A DNA stretch of 54,335 nucleotides from Halomonas sp. (GTDB lineage Bacteria; Pseudomonadota; Gammaproteobacteria; Pseudomonadales; Halomonadaceae), in NCBI RefSeq assembly GCF_020832045.1, contig NZ_JAFIFK010000001.1:1-54335 (forward strand). The letters run 5' to 3'. Position 1 is the stretch's first letter, and every line of letters starts with the position of its first letter. Both the position numbers and the translations under genes were made by a program. This document shows positions 1 through 8,348 of the stretch, piece by piece. The notes under the pieces are model-generated. The model did not search any database and was not told where the DNA came from. It was given only the letters and a program-made list of their open reading frames with translations.

Positions 1-2
1 AT

Positions 3-635
3 GAGGCGCCGGTTTTCGTGCCCTGGGAGTCGCTTCGAGCGTGGGTGTTCGAGACGCGCGGCGTCACTCAGTACGGTGTGCAGCAGCAGTACGGTATGGG
101 TATTGGCTATGTGCTGCCTGGCACCGACCAGTGGGTGAAAACGGAGTTTATGACGCCGGCCCTGCCTCTGGCCCTCGCTGAATGGGAGGCGCTCCGCGGC
201 TATATGGAGTACGAGATCAATACGCTCGATGAGATCCAGAGTCCACTGTCCATCCGGGAAGAGGGGGATCCCCCCTGGGAGGGAGCCCATACCATCCGCA
301 ACGCCCATCGACGACTTCACCAACGGCGTTGCAATGGAGAGATAGGCTGGTTCTACACCCTGGGCTGGTACCTTTATCACCTGCTCACTTTCTGGACCCT
401 ACCGGGCTATCTAGCTGAGTTGGAAACGTGGCTACTCAGACGCTCCGGTGCCAAGTCGCTGCCACCGGAGATGGTGGAGTGGTCCAAGCCACTCCCCAAG
501 GAGCAGTGGGCCAAGCCCAGCGAGGAGCTGGTACGCTTATCGGCCGAGGTGCGTCGACTGCGCGAGGAGAATCCCCACCGCTCCATCGACCAGATTTTCA
601 GTGAGGCCTATCGTCGGCAGGGAGTGGTGGCTTAG
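3..635 (+). CDS. DUF6708-like membrane-associated protein, copy 1 (5' end outside window)
   Basis: The reading frame is already open at the left edge and ends at a TAG-type stop at 635, so only the C-terminal ~210 residues are visible. The first visible residues include VPWESLRAW, the 'VPWE' motif shared with the copies at 835 and 4386. The middle is rich in Trp and Tyr (a possible membrane-contacting part around residues 105-130). The C-terminus (WSKPLPKEQWAKPSEEL) closely matches WSRPLPREQWAKPSREL in copy 4. I place it in the family usually labelled DUF6708, often found near type VI secretion effector genes; that is from memory, not a search. Function unknown. A role as an immunity protein is inferred only from the array context. 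Confidence 0.6.
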   Translation, partial: EAPVFVPWESLRAWVFETRGVTQYGVQQQYGMGIGYVLPGTDQWVKTEFMTPALPLALAEWEALRGYMEYEINTLDEIQSPLSIREEGDPPWEGAHTIRNAHRRLHQRRCNGEIGWFYTLGWYLYHLLTFWTLPGYLAELETWLLRRSGAKSLPPEMVEWSKPLPKEQWAKPSEELVRLSAEVRRLREENPHRSIDQIFSEAYRRQGVVA

Positions 636-641
636 CTGTGC

Positions 642-672
642 TGTGGATAATTAAAGAAGAAAGTTATCCACT
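642..672. repeat. Inverted pair of DnaA-box-like 9-mers / small hairpin
   Basis: TGTGGATAA (642-650) is the exact reverse complement of the DnaA-box consensus TTATCCACA, and TTATCCACT (664-672) is one base off it in the other orientation. Together they form an 8-bp perfect inverted repeat with a 13-base loop. It lies just after the stop of copy 1. It may simply be a hairpin, since no AT-rich unwinding region or replication gene is nearby. Confidence 0.4.
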
Positions 673-681
673 GAGTTGATA

Positions 682-716
682 AAGGGGCTGTTTCGCTCTT
701 TGAGAAAAAGCCCCTT
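682..716 (+). terminator. Possible terminator hairpin after copy 1
   Basis: AAGGGGCT (682-689) pairs with AGCCCCTT (709-716) across a 19-base loop. The loop is long and there is no clear T-run afterwards, so this is a weak terminator candidate. Confidence 0.3.
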
Positions 717-727
717 CCATCGTTTAG

Positions 728-823
728 TTGTGGCGCGACGTTTCTGCCCTTGGCGATAGTTTCTGGACGCGTGGCCGAGTGGGCAGCTGGCCCAGCATGC
801 CAGTGACACCTTGGGCACCCTAA
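728..823 (+). pseudogene. C-terminal remnant of an unknown gene, shared with 4188-4364
   Basis: A short open frame, bounded upstream by an in-frame TAG and ending in TAA at 821-823, encodes DSFWTRGRVGSWPSMPVTPWAP at its end. The frame ending at 4364 encodes DSFWTRGRVGNWPHMPLTAWQ. The protein similarity, the shared reading frame and the identical placement just before a DUF6708-like start codon suggest both are 3' ends of copies of one gene. There is no start codon of its own, so it is probably a remnant. In tip/immunity arrays such remnants are the ends of toxin genes; that role is inference here. Confidence 0.5.
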
Positions 824-834
824 TAGGAATACGG

Positions 835-2169
835 ATGATTAAGAGCAGTCCAAAAGAAGCGTTGCCACCCATGCGAGCCGGCGAGCGGGAAAACCGCGCC
901 GGCGGCGAGCAGTATTGCCTAAGCCCCCTGCCCCTGCCCACCGATAGCGAGCATGGGGTAGACGTCGCCCATATCGATGTTCGCCATAACGATACCACCA
1001 TGGATCTTCGCCAGGGGGCCAACCACGAAAGCTTATTGACTGCGGGACATACCTTGAGTGTTGGCCTTACGTTTATGGCGGCCTTCGGGGCAGTGCTACT
1101 GCTTATGGCCATTGCCAAGGGATCGCTGCCGTTGCAATTAGTAACTTTCTTAGGGGGAGGGTTTTACATGCTTTTCCTCTTCGTTTTTATTTTGGCCATC
1201 GTCATGGGAGGTGTAATCCTTAAGCGCACCCCCCCCATCCGACTGCACCGTCAGCGCCGCGAGGTAGCCTTTGTGGTGGAGAGCCCGGGGTAGCGCTTTT
1301 GGCTACCCAACCCCACTAATATGTGGTTAGGCTCTTTCACATGGGTAGCAGCTGGCGCGTCCGGACTCCTGCTACTCATAGCGGTTCCTGATTGGGTAGT
1401 CACTCCAGAAGCGACCTTCCCTCTTAAGTTACTGCTTCTGCATATCGCCTCCCTGGCCTTTCTCCCTCTCTATCCCCATTTCTATGATTTCTGCCATAAG
1501 CGCGCCGGCCAGGAGCGCCAGACAGTACTAGTGCCTTGGGAAGACGTAATCGCCTTGGCGGTCTTCAACCCCAGCCTCAGCGCCGGAGCCGTGACTGGCT
1601 TCGGCTGGAACTTCGCCTTGCTACCGCCCGATCCTGAGCGTCCGGGCTATACCCTACCCGGGGCGGGTATCGTCGTCGGTGTGGGTGGCCTGCCCGGGGC
1701 GCTGGCTCAGTGGGAGTACATTCGCCGTTTTATGGAAGAAGGGCCAGAGGCTGCTATTACGCCTTCGGCCCGGGAGTGGGGCCTCGAGTGGTACGACGCC
1801 TACGTCGCCCGAGAAAAGGCGGAGTGTGAGCGCACCAACGATATGGCCCGCTGGCGGCGCTTCCGTCGCAAGCGGCTGTGGGAACACGCCCGCTTCGCCC
1901 ACTGGTACACCGAATATCGCATGAAGCGCGTGCTGCCCAAGGCGGTCCCCAAGGACTGGCTGGCGGAGTGGTCCCAACCGCTGCCCCGGGAGCAGTGGGT
2001 CAAACCTTCCCGTGAGCTTGCCGAACTCAGTGAGCAACTGCGTGCCGCCTACCAGCGCGGCGAGAAGTTCATCGAGATGGGCGACATCGAAAAGCGCTTC
2101 GGCGTCGAGGTACCGCCGTCGCCGCGCTTGGCTTACCGCACCCTGCCGTTTGCGACCAGCGCTGTCTGA
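835..2169 (+). pseudogene. DUF6708-like membrane protein, copy 2, interrupted by an in-frame amber codon
   Basis: The ATG at 835 opens a frame paralogous to the intact copy at 4386 (start context MRAGERENRAGGEQYCL versus MRAGERESRAGGEQYCL). It would encode about 444 residues, but a TAG at 1291-1293 splits it after residue 152. The frame resumes without a shift, and the matching codon in copy 4 is CAA (Gln). Two adjacent codons differ (CCG GGG TAG here, CCT AAG CAA in copy 4). Visible features are two hydrophobic segments near residues 75-125, the motif RTPPIRLHRQRREV, a second hydrophobic pair after the stop, the VPWEDV motif, and a Trp/Arg-rich C-terminal half. The part after the amber codon is as well conserved as the part before it, so the break is recent, or the codon is read through, or it is a sequencing error. 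Confidence 0.6.
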
Positions 2170-2186
2170 TTCGATGTGAGAGCTGA

Positions 2187-2816
2187 AGCCAGGTACAGCT
2201 CAGAGGTGCCAGCCCCCACCAGGCTTACCTCTACCTGCTGCAAGGGCTGCATGACACCTATGGTGAACTGGTGCCACCCCGAGCGCTGATCGAACGTTCA
2301 CCGCGTTTTGCGGACTGCGATATCGCGGTCAAGCTCAGCTGTGCAGGTTTGCGCTACGGTGAATTCCAGCTCCCCCCCATGGGGGTAAGTGCAGACTACC
2401 TGGCGCCAGTGCGGGATATGGGCCACTACTATCAGTATTACCCCATCGTAAAGGGCCAACGGCTGCTGGCCTATGTCGAGGCGGGAGATCCAGAGGATAA
2501 TGCCATCCGCTATCTGGGCATTAGCCTACCCCGTGAATGGCAACGTCTGGGCATCCCCACCACTCACCTTGGGGTAGCTGCCAGCTGGCTACGTGATAGC
2601 TATGGCCGCTTCCAGCATGAGCCCGACTACCAGCGGGAGTACCATCAGGGGGCCAGTCTGGTGCGCCTTTACCTTGACGATCTCACCGGGCAGGGCACCA
2701 TAGCGTATTGGGACCGGGCTGACAGAATATACCGAACAATCGAGGATGAGATGACCTTTACCACGCACCCCGCCTCGCTGACCTGGGTATGGGCCAGGCA
2801 GGGAGGCCGCCAATGA
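2187..2816 (+). CDS. Unrecognised protein, probably a 3' fragment of a larger gene
   Basis: The frame is open from the in-frame TGA at 2184 to the stop at 2814-2816. No ATG lies near the beginning; GTG at 2271 is the first plausible start and would give about 181 residues. The coding signal begins before that GTG (AYLYLLQGLHDTYGEL), which argues that the visible part is the C-terminal end of a longer protein whose 5' part has been lost. The product looks soluble, with many Tyr, Asp and Trp residues. Its stop overlaps the start of the next frame (ATGA at 2813-2816), as expected for a co-translated pair. I do not recognise the family. By position it could be the tip of a secreted effector followed by its partner. 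Confidence 0.45.
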   Translation, partial: SQVQLRGASPHQAYLYLLQGLHDTYGELVPPRALIERSPRFADCDIAVKLSCAGLRYGEFQLPPMGVSADYLAPVRDMGHYYQYYPIVKGQRLLAYVEAGDPEDNAIRYLGISLPREWQRLGIPTTHLGVAASWLRDSYGRFQHEPDYQREYHQGASLVRLYLDDLTGQGTIAYWDRADRIYRTIEDEMTFTTHPASLTWVWARQGGRQ

Positions 2817-3983
2817 ACCAACATGAGGGCTATGCGGAAACCGCCTATCGTGCCGATGCCATTCCCGAGCAGAGCCATGCTCCTAAGAATGAGATGCTGC
2901 GCGGGCGCATTCTCGAAACCCGTCTGCCCTGGGGCAGCTATGTGGGAGTCAACCCCACCACTTATCAGTACTCGGAAAGCTGGTTTCGGGAGTATAAATA
3001 TATTGGCGAGGATTATCACGATCACACGATGATCAATGAGGCGCGTTGGTCTCAGCGTGTTGACGAAAACGCTAACGATTTATACCGTATTGCAAGGTTC
3101 TTTTTTATCATCTTCTCGCATGGCTTCAGCTTTAAAGGAGGGGGGGTGGTTGCTTACAGGAATTGCCATCTTTGTTTCTACCGTAGGGACGATAGGGCAG
3201 CTATTTGCCGATGAGCCACGCTTCCCTTTTTTGCTGCTCGGTATACCTCTTACAGTCACTGCTGTTTGTGGAGTTGCTACTGTTCTCCGTAATTTATGGG
3301 AGAGACATGAGATAAGGTTTTATAAAAAAAACCGCAACTGGTCGAATGATTATGCCTTCTGTCGCCGAACCGGCTTGGTCAAAACGGATATCGGTGACTT
3401 TCCCTTCTACGAGTTCGATGCCTATATCGAGATGCGAGTGGGCACCCAGGGCTCGCAATTTCATTCGCTTAAGTTGATTCATCGCTACCCTCAGCGCAGT
3501 CGTCTCCCACACATCAATGCGCCTCTCGATTATGACTTTTCTGTAGGTGGCAGCATCGCCCAGCTATACGCTGCCTGGGATATGCTCCAGCGCTATATGG
3601 ACATTTCCCAGCCGCTGCCGGATATTCCCCAAGTTGAACCCTTCCGTCATCTCGACCCGACCACCAAGGCCTATGACGAGGCGGGCAAGCGTGGCCGCCC
3701 CGCCACCTATTGGCGCGACCTCTACGCCAAGAGCAGTGAAGCGGAACTCAAGGCGCTGCGCGACGCTCACCGCGCCGAGGTCGACAGCACCGCCTGGGGT
3801 GGCCGCCCGGACCTGATGGAGCTTTCGGTGCCCAACTACCGCGAGACCCGCAAGGGCGAGCCGGAGGATGTCAATGCCTTTGGCCGCTTCCCCTGGAAGG
3901 CCGGTAAGTTCCTCGACCGCCCGGAAGCGAAACCGCCCACAGAATTACCGGAGCAACCGGAAAACGACCAACGTTCACGCTGA
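2813..3983 (+). pseudogene. DUF6708-like protein, copy 3, frameshifted at a G7 run
   Basis: The ATG at 2813 overlaps the previous stop and opens a frame that runs to 3214 but loses sense after the G7 tract at 3140-3146. The continuing sense frame, one register on, starts immediately after the run with a hydrophobic segment (GGWLLTGIAIFVSTVGTIG). It ends at 3983. Removing one G would join the two into a protein of 389 residues. The N-terminal part is soluble, two membrane segments lie near residues 110-165, and the rest is a charged domain. It is more divergent from copies 2 and 4 than they are from each other. The run could be a phase-variation switch, a decaying gene or a sequencing error. 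Confidence 0.6.
3140..3146. repeat. G7 homopolymer at the frameshift in copy 3
   Basis: Seven consecutive G residues lie exactly where the sense reading frame changes register in the gene at 2813-3983. A tract of six (or nine) would restore one continuous frame. Confidence 0.8.
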
Positions 3984-4187
3984 TACCCAGCACGAAATAT
4001 ATACCGGGGCCTCCGAAAGGAGGCTCCCAAGGACGCTTTGTCTTTGGTTTTTGAGTGCACGTTGTTCAGCACTCAACGGAACACCCTCATGCGGTACCCG
4101 TCAGGGAAGGCACGATTGGCCTGTCCCGGCGGGAGCGTGGGGGCGCAGCATGAAAGAGTCCAAGAAAAGTGCCGCTTCCTGGGAGAG

Positions 4188-4364
4188 ATGACAACGGTTG
4201 AGCAGTTGGTCCATGCGACTTGCCATCTTATCGAGATCGAGCGGCAATATCTCTGGGATGACTGGTTTGGCGAGCGGCGCGCTACTTCTGCTCGCGACGA
4301 CAGTTTCTGGACACGTGGCCGGGTGGGAAATTGGCCGCACATGCCTCTGACGGCCTGGCAATAA
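4188..4364 (+). pseudogene. C-terminal tip of unknown gene preceding copy 4
   Basis: This frame (open from 4038; ATG at 4188 with a weak GGGAGAG ribosome site) ends in TAA at 4364, 21 bases before the start of copy 4. Its last ~25 residues match the end of the frame at 728-823. The upstream part (EQLVHATCHLIEIERQYLWDD) looks like real protein but I do not recognise it. The surrounding 3984-4187 holds nothing I can assign beyond a 13-codon frame at 4150. It is either a small gene of about 58 residues or, more likely, the surviving end of a longer one. This covers the 400-base gap between copies 3 and 4. Confidence 0.45.
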
Positions 4365-4385
4365 CGACAAGGGATATGATGCATC

Positions 4386-5717
4386 ATGCCCAAACCGACC
4401 ATCGATGATTCGCTGCTCCCGATGCGTGCCGGCGAGCGGGAAAGCCGTGCCGGGGGTGAGCAGTACTGTCTGAGTCCTTTACCCCTGCCTACCGATAGTG
4501 AGCACGGGGTAGACATGGCCCATATCGACGTTTGCCATAACGACGCTATCATGGATCTGCGCCAAGGCGCTAGTCATGAGGGACTTTTGACCACAGGGCA
4601 TACCTTTAGTGTCGGCCTTACATTTATAGGCACCTTTGGGGTACTGCTATTGTTAGTTGCCCTATTTAAAGGGTCGCTGCCTTTACAGTTGATATTTTGG
4701 TGGATGGGGGCGCTCTATGCGATTTCGCTTTTTCCATTTGTTACTGGAATTGTCTTTCCCAATGTCGTACTAAGGCGAACTCCGCCCATTCGTCTACATC
4801 GTCAACGGCGAGAAGTTTCCTTTGTGGTGGATAGTCCTAAGCAACGCTTCTGGCTTCCTTCCCCTACGAATATGTGGTTGGCAGCCATAGTTGGTGCTGC
4901 TGCCATGCCAACAGGGCTTATTTTATTTACTGAAAGCCATGACTGGTTGGTCACTGGTGAAGGGACCTTTCCTCTTACCGTACTGCTCATACACATCGCC
5001 TCTCTGGCTTTCCTTCCTCTATATCCGTATGTCTACGACTTCTGCCGCAAGCTGGCGGGGCAAGAGAGGCATACGGTCCTGGTGCCTTGGGAAGACGTGA
5101 TCGCGGTATGCGGCTTCAACCCCACCTTAAGCGTCAGCGCCGTTACCGGCTTCGGCTGGAACTTCGCTCTGTTGCCACCCGATCCTGAGCGGCCGGGCTA
5201 CACCCTGCCCGGGGCAGGTATCGTTGTTGGCGTGGGCGGTCTGGCTGGGGCGCTAGCTCAGTGGGAGTACATCCGTCGCTTTATGGAGGAAGGGCCTGAG
5301 GCCATCACGCCTTCGGCCCGGGAGTGGGGCCTCGAGTGGTACGACGCCTACGTGGCCCGGGAAAAGGCGGAGTGTGAACGCACCAACGACATAGCCCGGT
5401 GGCGGCGCTTTCGTCGCAAACGGCTGTGGGAGCACGCCCGCTTCGCCCACTGGTACACCGACTATTGTGTGAAACACGTGCTGCCCAAGGCGGTACCCAG
5501 AGACTGGCTGGCCGAGTGGTCCCGGCCGCTGCCTCGGGAGCAATGGGCCAAACCTTCCCGTGAGCTTGCCGAACTCAGTGAGCAACTGCGTGCCGCCTAC
5601 CAGCGCGGTGAGAAGTTCATCGAGATGGGCGACATCGAGAAGCGCTTCGGCGTTGAGGTGTCGCCGTCGCCGCGCTCGGCTTACCGCACTCTGCCGTTTG
5701 CGGCCAGTGCGGCTTGA
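4386..5717 (+). CDS. DUF6708-like membrane protein, copy 4 (intact)
   Basis: This is the only complete copy, 443 residues. Hydrophobic segments lie near residues 75-130 (two) and 160-215 (two), so it is probably an inner-membrane protein with a long cytoplasmic tail. Between them is the motif RTPPIRLHRQRREV. The second half starts with VPWEDV, then a Gly/Pro-rich stretch (LLPPDPERPGYTLPGAG) and a basic, Trp-rich region (RWRRFRRKRLWEH). Identity with copy 2 is highest in the C-terminal half. The start ATG at 4386 is set by the alignment with copy 2. I assign it to the DUF6708 type from the RTPPIRL...VPWE pattern. The function is unknown. Membrane immunity to a secreted toxin is a hypothesis from the cassette arrangement. 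Confidence 0.65.
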   Translation: MPKPTIDDSLLPMRAGERESRAGGEQYCLSPLPLPTDSEHGVDMAHIDVCHNDAIMDLRQGASHEGLLTTGHTFSVGLTFIGTFGVLLLLVALFKGSLPLQLIFWWMGALYAISLFPFVTGIVFPNVVLRRTPPIRLHRQRREVSFVVDSPKQRFWLPSPTNMWLAAIVGAAAMPTGLILFTESHDWLVTGEGTFPLTVLLIHIASLAFLPLYPYVYDFCRKLAGQERHTVLVPWEDVIAVCGFNPTLSVSAVTGFGWNFALLPPDPERPGYTLPGAGIVVGVGGLAGALAQWEYIRRFMEEGPEAITPSAREWGLEWYDAYVAREKAECERTNDIARWRRFRRKRLWEHARFAHWYTDYCVKHVLPKAVPRDWLAEWSRPLPREQWAKPSRELAELSEQLRAAYQRGEKFIEMGDIEKRFGVEVSPSPRSAYRTLPFAASAA

Positions 5718-5744
5718 AAACGCCAAGCCTTATGACAAGAAAAA

Positions 5745-5767
5745 AGCCCGACCGCTAGGGCCGGGCT
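5745..5767. terminator. Hairpin with adjoining A-run/T-run
   Basis: AGCCCG (745-750 of the 5 kb block) pairs with CGGGCT (5762-5767). It is preceded by a run of A that becomes a T-run on the minus strand. It sits 28 bases after the stop of copy 4. The T-run orientation favours termination of minus-strand transcription; it may work both ways. Confidence 0.45.
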
Positions 5768-6023
5768 CTTCATCGACGCTTCCTTATCCAACCTACCTTG
5801 GGCTTCCTGCCCAAGCATCCTTGGTTTTGAGCAATCCATTTGCTCGGTCTTCCATGTAGGGCTTTCCCTTGCCCGATGGCCCTAGGATGGCAGGCATGAA
5901 CCAGTAGCGACTTAACCTGAGATAAATAATTCGGAAATTTTCTGCCCAAACCATCGGGAAAATAACCATCGCTGCAACGCCGTGCTGCGGTCCGACATGG
6001 TGTGGTATGGTCTGGCAACGAAA

Positions 6024-6045
6024 AGCCCGGCCTTTCGGCCGGGCT
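6024..6045. terminator. Nine-bp perfect hairpin
   Basis: AGCCCGGCC (6024-6032), loop TTTC, GGCCGGGCT (6037-6045). AAAA precedes it, giving TTTT on the minus strand. It is placed downstream of the minus-strand chemoreceptor gene at 6266-7876, so it probably ends that transcript. Confidence 0.5.
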
Positions 6046-6265
6046 GGATCTTCGCTTCCTTACTTCCACCTCGAGCATCCTTCAGCTCGAGCATCCTTGG
6101 ATAGTGAGTCTTCCTGACTCGTCATCCCTGGCTGAGCCTCCGTGCTCAGTACGCTTTTACTTTGCCAATTTCAGAGGCGTTGCGACGTTAACTTGTGTCA
6201 AGTTATACGTAAGAGATCGCCGACTCGTTTTGTAAGATATATCCTACAAGAGGCGGCTGCTTGCT

Positions 6266-7876
6266 TCACACAGGAGCTGGCAAGCGCTTGAAACCAGCTT
6301 GTGCCGGGGGGTGGGCGTCGTCCCAAGAAGTGTGTGCAACGGGCGATAGCGGCTGGCGGTTTTCGCCGTGAGCCAACCGGAACGCGGCAACCACGTGTGA
6401 AAGCCGTTCAGCCTGGCTGCTCAGGCTCGCTGCGGCGGCAGCGGATTCCTGTACCAAGGCGGCATTCTGCTGGGTCATATCGTCTAGTTCGGCGACCGAA
6501 TCGTTGACGGATGTGAGACCAGACGACTGTTCACTGGTAGCGGCGCTGATTTCACCGATGATGTCGGTGACCCGCTGCACCCCCACGACGATTTCATTCA
6601 TCGCCTCACCGGTGTCTTTTACCAGCCTGGTTCCGCTCACTACCTTTTCACTCGAGCTGCCAATCAGCGTCTTGATTTCATTGGCGGCGTCGGCACTGCG
6701 CTTGGCCAGTAGCTGCACTTCCCCAGCAACAACAGCGAAACCGCGACCGTGCTCGCCGGCACGGGCCGCTTCTACCGATGCATTGAGCGCCAGGATGTTG
6801 GTTTGAAAGGCGATGGCATCGATTACGCCAATGATTTCGGTGATCTTCTGTGACGACGCTTCGATCTCACCCATGTTGGCCACTACCTGATCGACGATCT
6901 CGCCGCCACGGGCTGCTGCACTCGCCGCTGCGGAGGCAAGCTGATCTGCCTGGCGGGCAGAGTCGGCGGTTTGGCCAACGGTCACGGTCAGTTGCTCGGT
7001 GGCTGCGGCGGTGCGTTGCAGATTGTCGGCGGTAGTCTCGGTGCGGGTGCTCAGGTCGTGGTTGCCCGACGCGATCTCACTGGATGCTACGCTGATCGAT
7101 TCGGTGGATTCCCGTATCTGACCAATGATTTCTCGCAGAGTCAGGACCATTTGACTGACGCTCATGTTAAGCGAATCCTGATCGTTCTTGGCTACCTTGA
7201 GCTCGGTGCTGAGATCGCCTTCGGTGACCCGCTTCATGGCTTTGCGAAGATTGTCCGGTTCGTCGCCAAGCTCACGCCACACGGCATTGATCACAAGGTA
7301 GGAAGCCAGTCCTAGAACGAGCAGCACGGCCAGGCCGGTAAGAAGATTGACCAGGAGAGAGGTAGTGATACCGCTGTCGGCCTCCGCCTGGCGGTCCAGG
7401 GTAGCCTGCATGGCATTTGCCATTTCCAGTTCGACGAGCTCTGTGAGGCTGGACTGAGCGGCCTGCATCTGTGCAATCTGATTGCCCAGCTCGCCTACCC
7501 CCAGCATCGCACGGGTAGCCCCGAGTGCGGCTGACTGATAGTCGTCGTAATACGTTCGGAGCTGAGCGGCAATTGTCTGCTTGCCGGCTATCTCAGCTAC
7601 GTTCTGAATATGATGAAAAACCTGATGATTCAATGCTTCAACAAGATCAAGTGCATCGATATCGCCCTCGGCTGCGGCGGCTTGAAGCTGGGTGCGAAAA
7701 GCGTCGATATGACGATCGATCTGGTTGATTTCCAGCATGTAAGGGTTGTCGATATCTCTTAGGCGCTCTATGGCCGAAGAGGTGTTCGTTCCCACCAGGA
7801 AGCTGAAACTCATGCCCACCATGAAGATCAGTGCGGCGCTGAGTGGCAGCATCCATATCTTTGTGCGTATTTTCAT
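6266..7876 (-). CDS. Methyl-accepting chemotaxis protein
   Basis: 536 residues. It spans the inner membrane and passes ligand signals to the CheA/CheW kinase complex. TM1 is at residues ~7-29, a four-helix-bundle-like periplasmic domain follows to ~172, TM2 is at ~173-196, and a HAMP domain begins after that. The coiled-coil signalling domain has its hairpin tip at ~361-395 ([15 protein letters not shown]). The tip reads [12 protein letters not shown] where the usual pattern is VAxEVRxLAxRS, so Arg is replaced by Gln. No NWETF-type CheR tether is present at the C-terminus. The gene lies downstream of a phosphate-binding-like protein and a porin on the same strand, but a strong terminator at 7905-7925 separates it from them. 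Its ligand is unknown. Confidence 0.93.
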   Translation of the reverse strand: MKIRTKIWMLPLSAALIFMVGMSFSFLVGTNTSSAIERLRDIDNPYMLEINQIDRHIDAFRTQLQAAAAEGDIDALDLVEALNHQVFHHIQNVAEIAGKQTIAAQLRTYYDDYQSAALGATRAMLGVGELGNQIAQMQAAQSSLTELVELEMANAMQATLDRQAEADSGITTSLLVNLLTGLAVLLVLGLASYLVINAVWRELGDEPDNLRKAMKRVTEGDLSTELKVAKNDQDSLNMSVSQMVLTLREIIGQIRESTESISVASSEIASGNHDLSTRTETTADNLQRTAAATEQLTVTVGQTADSARQADQLASAAASAAARGGEIVDQVVANMGEIEASSQKITEIIGVIDAIAFQTNILALNASVEAARAGEHGRGFAVVAGEVQLLAKRSADAANEIKTLIGSSSEKVVSGTRLVKDTGEAMNEIVVGVQRVTDIIGEISAATSEQSSGLTSVNDSVAELDDMTQQNAALVQESAAAAASLSSQAERLSHVVAAFRLAHGENRQPLSPVAHTSWDDAHPPAQAGFKRLPAPV

Positions 7877-7899
7877 AACAGGCCTCGTGCCTATGAATG

Positions 7900-7925
7900 A
7901 AAAAACCGGCCCTTGCTGGGCCGGT
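7900..7925 (-). terminator. Rho-independent terminator after the binding-protein gene
   Basis: On the minus strand ACCGGCCC, loop AGCAA, GGGCCGGT, then six T. The 8-bp stem is perfect. It ends the porin/binding-protein transcript 10 bases after the stop at 7935 and just before the chemoreceptor gene. Confidence 0.85.
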
Positions 7926-7934
7926 GAGCATCCA

Positions 7935-8339
7935 TCAATTCAGGTCGAGAAGCAGTTTGACCGATGAATCAAGGGCCAATTTTTCTATGTAGCCGATAGC
8001 ACGAGGGTCCTCTGCCACGGCACGCTTCACGGCATTCGAATCAGGCAGCTGAGTCGGTGCCTGGGCTTGGCCGGAGAATACCAGCCGAGCCCAAGTCGAC
8101 TTGACCTGAGATACGTTGCGGCCGGTTGCTTCCTGGTAGAAGGCAGCATAGAGGGGGCTGTTTTCCGGAAGATCATACAGCGTGCCGCTATTGGTTTTGC
8201 CCAGGTAGATGTCTGCCACCTGAGCCTTGCTTAACGTCGACGCTGAAGGATGCCCGATCACCACGAGTTCTGCGGCTACGGCAAAGCTGGAGAAGGCGAA
8301 AAGAAGTAAGGCAACGACAATGGCTTTACAGGTTTTCAT
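7935..8339 (-). CDS. Small phosphate-binding-protein-like periplasmic protein
   Basis: 134 residues with a clear Sec signal peptide (residues 1-22, ending AVAAE). The mature part begins [25 protein letters not shown], the pattern of the first half of PstS/PBP-like domains, and ends with GYIEK. At about 110 mature residues it is half the size of a full periplasmic binding protein, so it cannot form two full lobes. It follows the porin at 8349 by 9 bases and is surely co-transcribed with it. Phosphate binding is not shown; small proteins of this type commonly sit beside a porin and a chemoreceptor and may present a ligand to the latter (inference). Confidence 0.75.
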   Translation of the reverse strand: MKTCKAIVVALLLFAFSSFAVAAELVVIGHPSASTLSKAQVADIYLGKTNSGTLYDLPENSPLYAAFYQEATGRNVSQVKSTWARLVFSGQAQAPTQLPDSNAVKRAVAEDPRAIGYIEKLALDSSVKLLLDLN

Positions 8340-8348
8340 GTCAGCTCC

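Larger units (their letters stand above)
5718..6265. other. Gene-free stretch with two related hairpin blocks
   Basis: No convincing gene is seen in these 548 bases. Two hairpins with GCCCGG-type stems (5745-5767 and 6024-6045) are each followed by a similar sequence containing CGCTTCCTTA and later GAGCATCCTTGG or AAGCATCCTTGG. This suggests a degenerate direct repeat of about 80 bases. The stretch separates the accessory array from the core genes. Confidence 0.5.

Noticed and set aside
768..790. Sequence resembling the D-arm of a tRNA (GTGGCCGAGTGGGCAGC).
   Set aside because: It lies in a conserved reading frame (FWTRGRVG), no cloverleaf follows, and the paralogous copy at about 4316 has base changes that break it.
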